Source of the DNA: Firmicutes bacterium UBA7523
Lineage (GTDB): Bacteria > Bacillota > Dethiobacteria > Dethiobacterales > Dethiobacteraceae
NCBI GenBank assembly: GCA_002479415.1
Contig: DLMZ01000021.1
Coordinates: forward strand, 1 to 13,734
Direction: 5' to 3'
DNA: 13,734 bases
Shown here piece after piece: positions 7,182-13,107 of the stretch. The notes below the pieces were generated by a model. That model did not search any database. It was not told where the DNA came from and saw only the letters and a list, made by a program, of their open reading frames with translations. Made by a program: the position numbers and the translations under genes. The first letter of the stretch is position 1. Every line of letters begins with the position of its first letter.

Positions 7182-7204
7182 CTTCATCCTCCTATTTACC
7201 ATCC

Positions 7205-8404
7205 TTAGATAAAGCGGAGCGCTTCAACAGGATCCAAGCGGGCAGCCTTCAATGCCGGATAAATACTGGCTGTAACTGAAAGCCCCGCAGCTAACATTAC
7301 CGAAGGCAGAATCATCTCCGTATTCCAGGGTACGCTGACATTCATCTGCGCTAAAAATGGTCCGGCGCTGCGGGCTACAGCATTGCCAACGATAAACCCC
7401 GTTAAGCCTCCTACAACACTGACCATCATAGCTTCAAGCAAAATAATCTGCACCACGTGCAGCTGACGAAACCCAATTGCCCTGAAAATGCCAATTTCCC
7501 TGGTGCGTTCATTTACAGAGGAAAGCATGGTGGTTAGCACAACTAAAGCAGCAATCAGCAAGACTACCCCAGATAAAGCAATGCCAAATGAACTAAAACG
7601 ATCGATGGTTTCTTCCCGGATAAGGGCAGCCTGGCGCAACGCTGTGGCCTGCCCGTTTGGCAGCACATCATTTATCTGTGCCACAATCTCTTCCACAGGA
7701 CAAAAATTACAGTACGCCGCTACTTCTATTAGGGAGAATTCGCCGGGACGACCAAGCAGCCCCTGCACAACAAGCAAATTGCCGTACACCAATCCGTCTT
7801 CCTCGGCGCCCAGCTCGTTTAAAACACCAAAGACCTTAAATTTCCTGCTGTTCACAGTGATTGTCTCACCTGCCTGCACACCAAATGCACGAGCCGCGCC
7901 GCTGCCAAGCAGGAGAGAATCTTTAGGAATATCAAGGAGAGACAAGTCTCCTGGCTTCTGTCCATAAGCTAAATCAGTCTGCTCCTGCAAGGTAAACCAC
8001 GGCTTCATTGTAAATTCCCGCTTTGTGTCAACACCTACAAGCAAAGCGTTCTGGCCATTGGCAATTACAGCCCCGACAAGCTTTGGGGAAATAATATTTA
8101 TGCTGTCACCATCAGGAATTTCCCTGATTTTAGGCAAGTCGTCCTCGGTAAGTGATTGAACATTGAAAGACACCTCGGAAACATGAGTCCCGCCATAATT
8201 TAGTTCCATCCCTTCGGAACGGGGAGTAATAATCACATTGGCCCCAAATTCATCCAGTCGGTCACCCAACTCCAGACGCATTGCCTGGACGATACTGAAT
8301 AACGCCACTACTGTGGCTACACCAACTACCAGGCCTACTAGCAAAAAAGCCATCCTTGTTTTTCTTCGCTTTAAATTGTTTAAAGCAATCTGGATAATGC
8401 TCAT
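7205..8404 (-). CDS. FtsX/MacB-type ABC transporter permease (first of the operon)
   Basis: A 399-aa paralogue of the second permease in this operon. It has the same N-terminal pattern (IIQIALNNLKRRKTRM, then a helix), a large extracytoplasmic domain and three C-terminal helices, with the coupling segment ERTREIGIFRAIGFRQLHV and the end ARLDPVEALRFI. Its external domain carries a short Cys pair, CNFC near residue 234, that the paralogue lacks; this could bind metal or form a disulphide and hints at a split of labour between the two subunits. The ATG follows a GAGAGGGTG ribosome site. It lies 20 bases after the small CC-motif gene. The whole operon runs from the DUF2318 gene to the terminator near 5150. 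Confidence 0.9.
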   Translation of the reverse strand: MSIIQIALNNLKRRKTRMAFLLVGLVVGVATVVALFSIVQAMRLELGDRLDEFGANVIITPRSEGMELNYGGTHVSEVSFNVQSLTEDDLPKIREIPDGDSINIISPKLVGAVIANGQNALLVGVDTKREFTMKPWFTLQEQTDLAYGQKPGDLSLLDIPKDSLLLGSGAARAFGVQAGETITVNSRKFKVFGVLNELGAEEDGLVYGNLLVVQGLLGRPGEFSLIEVAAYCNFCPVEEIVAQINDVLPNGQATALRQAALIREETIDRFSSFGIALSGVVLLIAALVVLTTMLSSVNERTREIGIFRAIGFRQLHVVQIILLEAMMVSVVGGLTGFIVGNAVARSAGPFLAQMNVSVPWNTEMILPSVMLAAGLSVTASIYPALKAARLDPVEALRFI

Positions 8405-8424
8405 CGCGGCACCCTCTCGCTGTG

Positions 8425-8751
8425 CTAAATTTCATACAATTCTCCGCTTGCATAGCCGATTCTTTTGATGATCTTACCTTCTTTGTAAATATGAATTTCC
8501 TGATGGCAGCCGAAATCTTCCACAACCGCCTCAACGTTAACATCGCCATAGTTAGCAACATAATACTCAAGGCCAATCTGACGGAGTTCTTTATTGGAAA
8601 TGGCTCCGCCGCCGCAGCAGCCGCCCATCTCTAACCAGCCGGATCTTGGTCTGGCAAAAATATAATCATTAAAGCCTAAGAAGACTACTGCAGCTATCAA
8701 CACCACAATAACACCACTCTTAACCACAGCCAGACTGTTCTCATTTAACAT
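8425..8751 (-). CDS. Small single-helix membrane protein with a CCGGG motif
   Basis: A 108-aa protein I cannot assign to a family. Residues about 9-27 form one membrane helix (VVKSGVIVVLIAAVVFLGF). The rest should lie outside the membrane and contains GGCCGGGA with adjacent Cys45 and Cys46, then ANYGD, a third Cys82 in DFGCHQEIHIY next to a His, and GKIIKRIGYASGELYEI. Three Cys and a His in an external domain of about 75 residues suggest metal binding or thiol chemistry. The ATG has GGAGGT six bases upstream and lies 19 bases after the DUF2318 stop codon, so it belongs to that operon. Working with the Cys-rich DUF2318 protein and the permeases is inferred from position alone. Confidence 0.75.
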   Translation of the reverse strand: MLNENSLAVVKSGVIVVLIAAVVFLGFNDYIFARPRSGWLEMGGCCGGGAISNKELRQIGLEYYVANYGDVNVEAVVEDFGCHQEIHIYKEGKIIKRIGYASGELYEI

Positions 8752-8770
8752 ATTGTTACCTCCAAAATTC

Positions 8771-9352
8771 TTAAAGCGCCCGAATCCGCCAGCTAAGCAC
8801 TTCCGCCTCTTTGATAATAATCATACCGTTCTTCACCACCGGATGCATGTTTGAGGGCGGATAGGAACCGCAGGCAATCGAACCGGAAATAAACTCATGG
8901 TCCTCTATAGTATAAGTAGTTCTGCATGTATCACAAACCAGAGCTTCACCGGCCAATGAAAATGTCCGCCCTCCGCAGGGCTCACACATGCTGCTGCCTG
9001 CAAAAAGCCGTCCGGAGGGAGTGATGTAGGCCATCAGCGGAACCAGCGTGCCTTCATCGTTTTCCAGCTCAAAAGAGACAATATTATTTTCATCCACTAC
9101 CCTCAGAGGAATTTTAATCTGCCCGTTTTCTACTACAGGCTCTATCTTTGTCATAGAAATGAACTTACCTACATAGGAACGCTCCACAGCCACCGGCTCA
9201 CCAAAATACTCTACACTAGCCTGTTTGGGCCTTAATGCTGTGAAAACCACTACGACCAGCACTAAAATAGCAATAACGGCCACTATCAGCGGCAGCTTGC
9301 TTTTCTCAGGCTGTGTAAATTGCTGCTTCTTACTATGTGCTTGCTTGGACAT
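8771..9352 (-). CDS. DUF2318 Cys-rich membrane-anchored protein
   Basis: A 193-aa protein with an N-terminal helix (about residues 20-40) and an external domain typical of DUF2318, a family annotated as Fe-S-containing. The cysteine set is CEPC (123-126), CDTC (140-143) and Cys161 in IACGSYPPSNMHP, enough for an Fe-S or Zn site. I start at the ATG of MSKQAHS (9352) because AGAGGAG lies six bases upstream; a reading 21 codons longer has no site and would run into the -10. From established examples, DUF2318 proteins sit beside FtsX-type permease pairs and an ATPase, as in the Campylobacter P19 iron-uptake cluster (cj1658-cj1665). No P19, FTR1 or thioredoxin gene is present here. An electron-transfer or metal-handling role at the outer membrane face is likely but not shown. 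Confidence 0.85.
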   Translation of the reverse strand: MSKQAHSKKQQFTQPEKSKLPLIVAVIAILVLVVVVFTALRPKQASVEYFGEPVAVERSYVGKFISMTKIEPVVENGQIKIPLRVVDENNIVSFELENDEGTLVPLMAYITPSGRLFAGSSMCEPCGGRTFSLAGEALVCDTCRTTYTIEDHEFISGSIACGSYPPSNMHPVVKNGMIIIKEAEVLSWRIRAL

Positions 9353-9366
9353 TTTTGACTCCTCTC

Positions 9367-9383
9367 TACTAAGCGTTGTAGTA
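9367..9383 (-). promoter_or_regulatory. Candidate BlaI-type operator of the DUF2318-ABC operon
   Basis: A dyad TACTA-N7-TAGTA lies directly after the -10 of this operon, where a repressor would block initiation. One half contains TGTAGTA, the half-site I recall for BlaI/MecI operators. A second dyad of the same length and arm sequence sits on the -35 of the blaI promoter at 10990-11006; the two agree at 11 of 17 positions when one is turned round. Confidence 0.45.
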
Positions 9384-9386
9384 ACT

Positions 9387-9415
9387 ATTATAAATCTGTA
9401 TACCGAAAAATGCAA
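9387..9415 (-). promoter_or_regulatory. Promoter of the DUF2318-ABC operon
   Basis: On the minus strand TTGCAT (9410-9415) is spaced 17 bases from a perfect TATAAT (9387-9392). The DUF2318 ATG lies 35 bases downstream of the -10. Confidence 0.65.
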
Positions 9416-9492
9416 TTAGTTTATTTCTAACAAAAAAAACCACTGCATCCTTTTTGAACACAGCGCTTTTTATTTGGACTATAAACTAAACA

Positions 9493-9523
9493 CCCCCGCC
9501 AGAGCTATAGCTCTAAGCGGGGG
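9493..9523 (-). terminator. GC-rich stem-loop after the M56 peptidase locus
   Basis: A 7-bp CCCCCGC/GCGGGGG stem surrounds a second AGAGCT/AGCTCT stem, giving a stable hairpin 20 bases after the stop of the peptidase locus. The following minus-strand sequence is only moderately T-rich, so termination is likely but may be incomplete. Confidence 0.65.
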
Positions 9524-9543
9524 AGAATGCGTACATTCAACTT

Positions 9544-10254
9544 TTAGCAAATAATTCCCAGATAGATTATTGCCCCGGCAAAAACAGCCAAAAGCATCGC
9601 CATAAATAAAGGAGCAGAAATCTCCCTTCCATTTGTTAATCCCCCAAGGATGCTAACCACCCGCTGTTCCAAATCGCTTTTACGTTCGGTAAAGCTAACT
9701 GCCAAGCCAAGCTTTACCTCTCTGCCTTCTAACAGCAATCGCCCGACTTTCACAAGTGTCGCTGCATAAGCTTTAGGATTACGCGTAAGCTTCACCGCTT
9801 CTTTGTCACAAAGACGCTCATTTTCCAGCAGGTAACGCGTTAACAAAATTCGGCTAAACGGGCTGAAAAACATTGCATCCCTCAAGAAATTAAGCAGCCA
9901 GCACCTAAGTGTATCACCACGGCTAATATGCACTAATTCATGTGTTAAAATATTGTCCAACTCCAGCTCTGACAGCTGTGGGAGCAAGCTTGCATTTAAA
10001 ATAATTGCCGGCTTAACAATACCTGCCGCAAAAGCGGCAAATCCGCCACGACCACTAAAGATTACTTCAGGCGTATTAATGCTTAATTCAGAGCTGCGCA
10101 TTTTAACAATTCGCAACACCTGATTTCTTTGATGTTCATCTATCGATACTTCACGTATACGCAATCGATTAACGAACAGCCAACTTGCCGCTACTTTTAA
10201 AATGCCCACAAAAAACAAGACAACAAGTATCGGACTCACATAGCGAACGGCCAC
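9544..10254 (-). CDS. M56 (BlaR1-like) metallopeptidase, catalytic fragment
   Basis: A 236-residue open frame from a GTG codon at 10254 holding the protease core. HELVH (residues 105-109) is the zinc HExxH motif, and ENERLCDKEA near residue 150 supplies the downstream zinc Glu in the usual ExxCD setting. A helix at about residues 7-25 and another at 216-234 flank the domain. In BlaR1 systems this membrane protease triggers cleavage of the BlaI repressor after a signal. The GTG has no ribosome binding site upstream, so it is doubtful that this fragment is made alone; it is best seen as the 3' part of the interrupted gene. If it were expressed it would keep all catalytic residues but lack the first two helices. 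Confidence 0.75.
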   Translation of the reverse strand: MAVRYVSPILVVLFFVGILKVAASWLFVNRLRIREVSIDEHQRNQVLRIVKMRSSELSINTPEVIFSGRGGFAAFAAGIVKPAIILNASLLPQLSELELDNILTHELVHISRGDTLRCWLLNFLRDAMFFSPFSRILLTRYLLENERLCDKEAVKLTRNPKAYAATLVKVGRLLLEGREVKLGLAVSFTERKSDLEQRVVSILGGLTNGREISAPLFMAMLLAVFAGAIIYLGIIC

Positions 10255-10272
10255 AGCGCCAAAACGGCAAAA

Positions 10273-10515
10273 TTAGTCAAAAAGCATCCCTCCCAAACCT
10301 GCAGAGGAGAATCCCGACTGGCAACGTTTCGTTAAAATAGTATGATAGAGGAAATATCCGGCAAAGGGAGTGACCAGCCCTAGTACATAAAACTGCATCC
10401 TTTGCAGTGGGCAGCAGATTTTAAATACTCTCAGGCAAACAAGAATGGCCGGGAAGATAAATAAATACCCGAAAAAGACATAAATGAAGAAGGAGTGAAA
10501 ATCACTTATCGCCAT
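10273..10515 (-). CDS. N-terminal two-helix part of the interrupted M56 peptidase
   Basis: An 80-aa frame that begins inside the end of blaI, with GAGGG eight bases before the ATG at 10515; a GTG three codons earlier is less well placed. It encodes two membrane helices, one from FFIYVFFGYLFIFPAILV and one from FYVLGLVTPFAGYFLYHTIL, then stops at TAA. As a stand-alone protein it would be a two-helix membrane peptide of no known kind; as the start of an M56 peptidase it fits well, since these proteins open with such helices. Confidence 0.6.
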   Translation of the reverse strand: MAISDFHSFFIYVFFGYLFIFPAILVCLRVFKICCPLQRMQFYVLGLVTPFAGYFLYHTILTKRCQSGFSSAGLGGMLFD

Positions 10516-10939
10516 AGTCTTCACCCTCTTGATAATCGTTAAGCAGCTTTTCCAGCTTTGTAATTGCTTCTCTGTCTTTTTTTCCTACTCTTGAAATAAA
10601 ATGAGCCATTGTCACATCGGCAAAGTCTTCTAATAAACTATCTACCACATTAACGACCACATTTTCATCAAATTCTTCCCGGGTCATAGCCGATACAAAA
10701 TAGGAGGTGTTGCCTTGCTTGCGCTTTTTCAGCAGCTTTTTATCTGCAAGACGGCCCATAATAGTCATTACAGTGGTATAAGCGATTTCCCGGCGAGAAG
10801 CTAATTCCTCAAAAACATCACGCACGCAAACTTCACAGTCCTTGCGCCAGATAACTTCCATAATATCGCTTTCAAGATTCCCCAATACTTTATTTAGCCC
10901 CTGCATTCCAGGCTTAAAATCTGTGGGAACATGCTTCAT
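10502..10939 (-). CDS. blaI: BlaI/MecI-family transcriptional repressor
   Basis: A 145-aa winged-helix repressor of the BlaI/MecI/CopY family. After a short lead the domain runs LGNLESDIMEVIW, RDVFEELASRREIAYTTVMTIMGRLADKKLLKKRKQGN and the wing SYFVSAM; AYTTVMTIMGRL is the recognition helix. A C-terminal helical region of about 60 residues would form the dimer. Unusually, a CxxC (Cys35 and Cys38 in KDCEVCVRD) sits between the first two helices, where relatives often have Gly-Glu-Val-Thr. Such a pair could bind metal or respond to redox state. AGGAGG lies eight bases before the ATG, and a good promoter lies 34 bases upstream with a candidate operator on its -35. No beta-lactamase gene is in the window, so the regulated function is probably something else. 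Confidence 0.9.
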   Translation of the reverse strand: MKHVPTDFKPGMQGLNKVLGNLESDIMEVIWRKDCEVCVRDVFEELASRREIAYTTVMTIMGRLADKKLLKKRKQGNTSYFVSAMTREEFDENVVVNVVDSLLEDFADVTMAHFISRVGKKDREAITKLEKLLNDYQEGEDYGDK

Positions 10940-10972
10940 CTTAATGGCCTCCTAACTAATCCTGTACCCACT

Positions 10973-11001
10973 AGTATACCGCAGCCTTCTACTACAGGCA
11001 A
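10973..11001 (-). promoter_or_regulatory. Promoter of the blaI-M56 operon
   Basis: TTGCCT (10996-11001) and TATACT (10973-10978) are spaced by exactly 17 bases on the minus strand, in the 80-base gap after hisF. It gives blaI its own transcription start. Confidence 0.65.
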
Positions 11002-11006
11002 TAGTT
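10990..11006 (-). promoter_or_regulatory. Candidate BlaI operator on the blaI promoter
   Basis: TACTA-N7-TAGTT is centred on the -35 hexamer, the right place for autorepression. Arm sequence and total length (17 bp) match the dyad at 9367-9383 in front of the DUF2318-ABC operon. The right arm has one mismatch, so this is a candidate only. Confidence 0.4.
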
Positions 11007-11019
11007 AGCCTTAAACTAC

Positions 11020-11781
11020 TTAAAGTACTACCGGCACATTCTGCTGTGCAAGGTATTTCTTTAGTTCGGGGATAGTTATTTCTCCATAGTGAAACACCGA
11101 TGCGGCAAGCAAAATATCGGCTCCCGCTTTGAACGCTTCAGCAAAATGCTCCAAACTGCCCGCACCTCCGGAAGCCACAACCGGAACGCTGACGACATCC
11201 TTAATACCGCTGATTAGCGGTAGGTCATAACCTGTTTTTGCCCCGTCGCATGCTTTACTTGTAGGAAGGATAATTGAGGCACCACGCTCCTCGGCTTCCT
11301 TTGCCCAGGCAACAGCATCCTGCCCTGTAGCGGTATTACCACCGTCAACATACACTTCATAGCCTGATGGCAAAGACTGATTACGGTCCACATCAATGGC
11401 CACCACCACTTTTTCACTGCCAAATATTTTTGCCATTTCATCAATAATACCAGGATTGCGAAAAGCAGCACTGCTTAAGGAAACACGGTCCGCCCCGGCC
11501 ACCAAAACAGCCTCTGCTTCATCTACGGACTTGATTCCGCCACCCACTGTAAAAGGAACAGTAGTAACCTGAGCAACTTTTTTCACAGTATCAAGCATAG
11601 TCTTACGCCCTTCTATCGTGGCTGTAATATCAAGAAACGCCAGCTCATCCGCTCCTGCCTCACAATAAGCCCGCGCACACTCCACGGGATCCCCCGCATC
11701 CCTAAGACCCACAAAATGTACACCTTTAACCACTCGGCCCTCCTTAATATCTAGGCAAGGCATAATCAATACGTTTTGCAA
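11020..11781 (-). CDS. hisF: Imidazole glycerol phosphate synthase cyclase subunit HisF
   Basis: A 253-aa (beta-alpha)8-barrel protein, the cyclase half of the enzyme that makes imidazole glycerol phosphate and AICAR in histidine synthesis, using ammonia from HisH. Key acids are present: Asp11 in PCLDIKEGRVVKG and Asp130 in VVVAIDVDR. Phosphate-binding glycine stretches are VGGGIKS near 80 and ASGGAG near 204. One conserved segment is unusual: LPTSKACDGAKTGYD replaces the common LLTSxDxDGTKxGYD, keeping Asp179 but losing the Asp two positions before it. I start at TTG (11781): AAGGAGGAG lies five bases upstream and the resulting length is the family norm, while the GTG 13 codons earlier has a ribosome site only two bases away. 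No other his gene is nearby, so it is either a dispersed hisF or a paralogue. Confidence 0.85.
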   Translation of the reverse strand: MQNVLIMPCLDIKEGRVVKGVHFVGLRDAGDPVECARAYCEAGADELAFLDITATIEGRKTMLDTVKKVAQVTTVPFTVGGGIKSVDEAEAVLVAGADRVSLSSAAFRNPGIIDEMAKIFGSEKVVVAIDVDRNQSLPSGYEVYVDGGNTATGQDAVAWAKEAEERGASIILPTSKACDGAKTGYDLPLISGIKDVVSVPVVASGGAGSLEHFAEAFKAGADILLAASVFHYGEITIPELKKYLAQQNVPVVL

Positions 11782-11813
11782 AAAATCTCCTCCTTTTGAA
11801 TAATATGATTCAT
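11766..11813 (-). CDS. Possible 15-codon leader ORF overlapping the hisF start
   Basis: An ATG at 11813, nine bases after a strong GGAGGAG, opens a 15-codon frame (MNHIIQKEEIFCKTY) whose TGA lies 13-15 bases inside hisF. Its codons contain the hisF ribosome site. It would give coupling between leader and hisF, or it may merely mark an extra ribosome site. With one His codon it is not a classical his attenuator leader. Confidence 0.3.
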   Translation of the reverse strand: MNHIIQKEEIFCKTY

Positions 11814-11853
11814 TTAACACAACTCCTCCGTACCTTGTGCTTCACGATACGCA

Positions 11854-11868
11854 TGCAATCCGATTGCA
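11854..11868. repeat. Small 6-bp inverted repeat upstream of hisF
   Basis: TGCAAT-CCG-ATTGCA is a perfect short dyad in the gap between the 182-aa gene and hisF. It lacks a following T-run, so it is not a proper terminator; an operator or chance repeat are both possible. Confidence 0.3.
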
Positions 11869-11873
11869 CTACC

Positions 11874-12422
11874 CTAAATCTGTTCATCTTCAACAAAAAC
11901 CAAATTGCTTTCTGAATCATATGCTCTAAGACTAAACCCCTGGTAATAGCCATTTCTTAGCTCCTGCCAGGTAAGCAAGAATAAATCATCATAAAATTCT
12001 GTTTGTGTAAGGATTCTTCCATCAGGAAGTATAATTTCTATTTTTTGAATACTACTATCATTGATAATTCCGTAAACATAATGGTTACGAAAAGTATCCA
12101 AGTAAGTAATCCCCCAAGTGAAGGTAACGACTTTAGTTGTATCATTTTCGAAACCTATTGGCTGACTTCCAAACCTCCAGAAGAATAACAATAACCTGTG
12201 AACTGTGTTACACGAGACCCATTTATCATACTTGCCTAAAATATACTTGCCTCCATCAAAGTCTTCAATATGCACCACTTCTGATGGCCCATAATGTATG
12301 CTCCGCTCAGAAGATTCATGAGCTGCAAGAGGGGTTAGGTAAAAGCCGTACATTCTAGATAACAGGAAACATAAGACCAATAAAATACCAATATTTTTTA
12401 AAATCTTCTTTTGTCTATTCAT
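11874..12422 (-). CDS. Membrane-anchored protein of unknown function (PadR cluster)
   Basis: A 182-aa protein that I do not assign to a named family. Residues about 10-24 form an N-terminal helix (ILKNIGILLVLCFLLSRMYG), leaving an external domain. This domain contains HYGPSEVVHIEDFDGGKYIL, KYDKWVSCNTV, FFWRFGSQPIGFEND and a later TQTEFYDDLFLLTW, a Tyr/Phe/Trp-rich, likely beta-rich region. I recall similar proteins in Firmicutes but no known activity. I start at the ATG of MNRQKK (12422) since AGGTGA lies five bases before it; a GTG three codons earlier is less likely. The start overlaps the end of the upstream HAAS-type gene by 8 bases, so the two should be translated together. A partner role for that membrane protein is inferred from this coupling. 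Confidence 0.7.
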   Translation of the reverse strand: MNRQKKILKNIGILLVLCFLLSRMYGFYLTPLAAHESSERSIHYGPSEVVHIEDFDGGKYILGKYDKWVSCNTVHRLLLFFWRFGSQPIGFENDTTKVVTFTWGITYLDTFRNHYVYGIINDSSIQKIEIILPDGRILTQTEFYDDLFLLTWQELRNGYYQGFSLRAYDSESNLVFVEDEQI

Positions 12423-13107
12423 ATTGGTCACCTATTGGCAGATTTATTTCCAGCCTGTATCGCCTGTTAAATTCATCATAGTCTATTATTAAAGTATCGG
12501 CTTCTGCAGAAAAATCATTGACCGTTCTAATAGAACGGGTTTTAATTCCACCTCTACTACTTGATGAACCGACCCAATATTTGTTTCCTAAATTATCCTC
12601 TATTTCTCCTATATCGTGAAAGCCCCAGCCACTAGCCCATAACCTAGTGTCATAATGCTCATATATTATGTTCATGCTTCCGTTTTTTTCATATATGACA
12701 TGGGTAAACTTAATGACTCTGTCATCTATTTTTACCTGCTCATCTAAATCAATTGTATAGATTATATTGGATTGCGGTATTGTCCCTGCTAAACTGCTGA
12801 AGAAAGGAATTAAAGAAAACGCCAGCACACAAACACTAAACAGTACTAGCACATTCGTTATTACCCATACCCAACCAATAAAGGGATTGTGTTGTTTATT
12901 CAGCTCAACACCAATTTCCCCGGCATCACCCATATCATGAACAGATAATTGTTCAGCTTCTTCTTCATCATATCCCTGTTCATTGTAATATTCCATTTTA
13001 TCTAATATGTGGTGCTCGAGCTCGGTTTTTATATCTTCTTTATCAAAAGGGAATTTAATATGAGATAAAACTTCTGCTATGAACTTATCTTTCTTAGGCA
13101 AAAGCAT
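12415..13107 (-). CDS. Membrane protein with an N-terminal HAAS/permease-prefix-like domain
   Basis: A 230-aa protein. Residues about 5-72 form a helical acidic domain (KDKFIAEVLSHIKFPFDKED, ELEHHILDKMEYYNEQGYDE, AEQLSVHDMGDAGEIGVELN), the type seen in HAAS/permease-prefix domains of proteins encoded next to PadR regulators. A membrane helix follows at about 78-102, then an external domain of about 125 residues with no family I recognise (DLDEQVKIDDRVIKFTHVIY, GWGFHDIGEIEDNLGNKYW). The ATG at 13107 has GGGGAGG close upstream and overlaps the PadR stop by 14 bases. In known PadR-linked systems such a domain is thought to sit on the cytoplasmic side and pass a signal; that applies here only by analogy. 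Confidence 0.75.
   Translation of the reverse strand: MLLPKKDKFIAEVLSHIKFPFDKEDIKTELEHHILDKMEYYNEQGYDEEEAEQLSVHDMGDAGEIGVELNKQHNPFIGWVWVITNVLVLFSVCVLAFSLIPFFSSLAGTIPQSNIIYTIDLDEQVKIDDRVIKFTHVIYEKNGSMNIIYEHYDTRLWASGWGFHDIGEIEDNLGNKYWVGSSSSRGGIKTRSIRTVNDFSAEADTLIIDYDEFNRRYRLEINLPIGDQYE

Larger units (their letters stand above)
9544..10515 (-). pseudogene. BlaR1-type M56 metallopeptidase gene with an in-frame TAA
   Basis: Taken together, the two ORFs below make one gene of about 323 codons broken by a single stop. The TAA at 10273-10275 is in the same reading frame as the downstream ORF; after it the frame reads FCRFGA and then joins the next membrane helix with no gap. The combined layout is that of a short M56 peptidase: two N-terminal helices, a third helix, a cytoplasmic HExxH protease domain and a last C-terminal helix, without a beta-lactam sensor domain. 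The locus follows blaI with a 14-base overlap, the usual BlaI-BlaR1 order. A nonsense mutation, readthrough or a base error in the assembly would all fit. Confidence 0.7.

Noticed and set aside
7488..7967. A 159-codon plus-strand open frame, and likewise 5290-5721 and 4151-4480
   Set aside because: They lie wholly inside strongly supported minus-strand genes, have low-complexity Ser/Pro/Ala/Arg-rich translations typical of antisense frames, and lack ribosome sites.
9421..9470. The A8/T8 run upstream of the DUF2318 promoter as a further terminator
   Set aside because: No convincing stem precedes the T-run on the minus strand; the GC-rich hairpin at 9493-9523 accounts for termination.
11766..11880. 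Histidine attenuator or riboswitch in front of hisF
   Set aside because: The leader frame has a single His codon and there is no terminator/antiterminator pair or recognisable riboswitch core.
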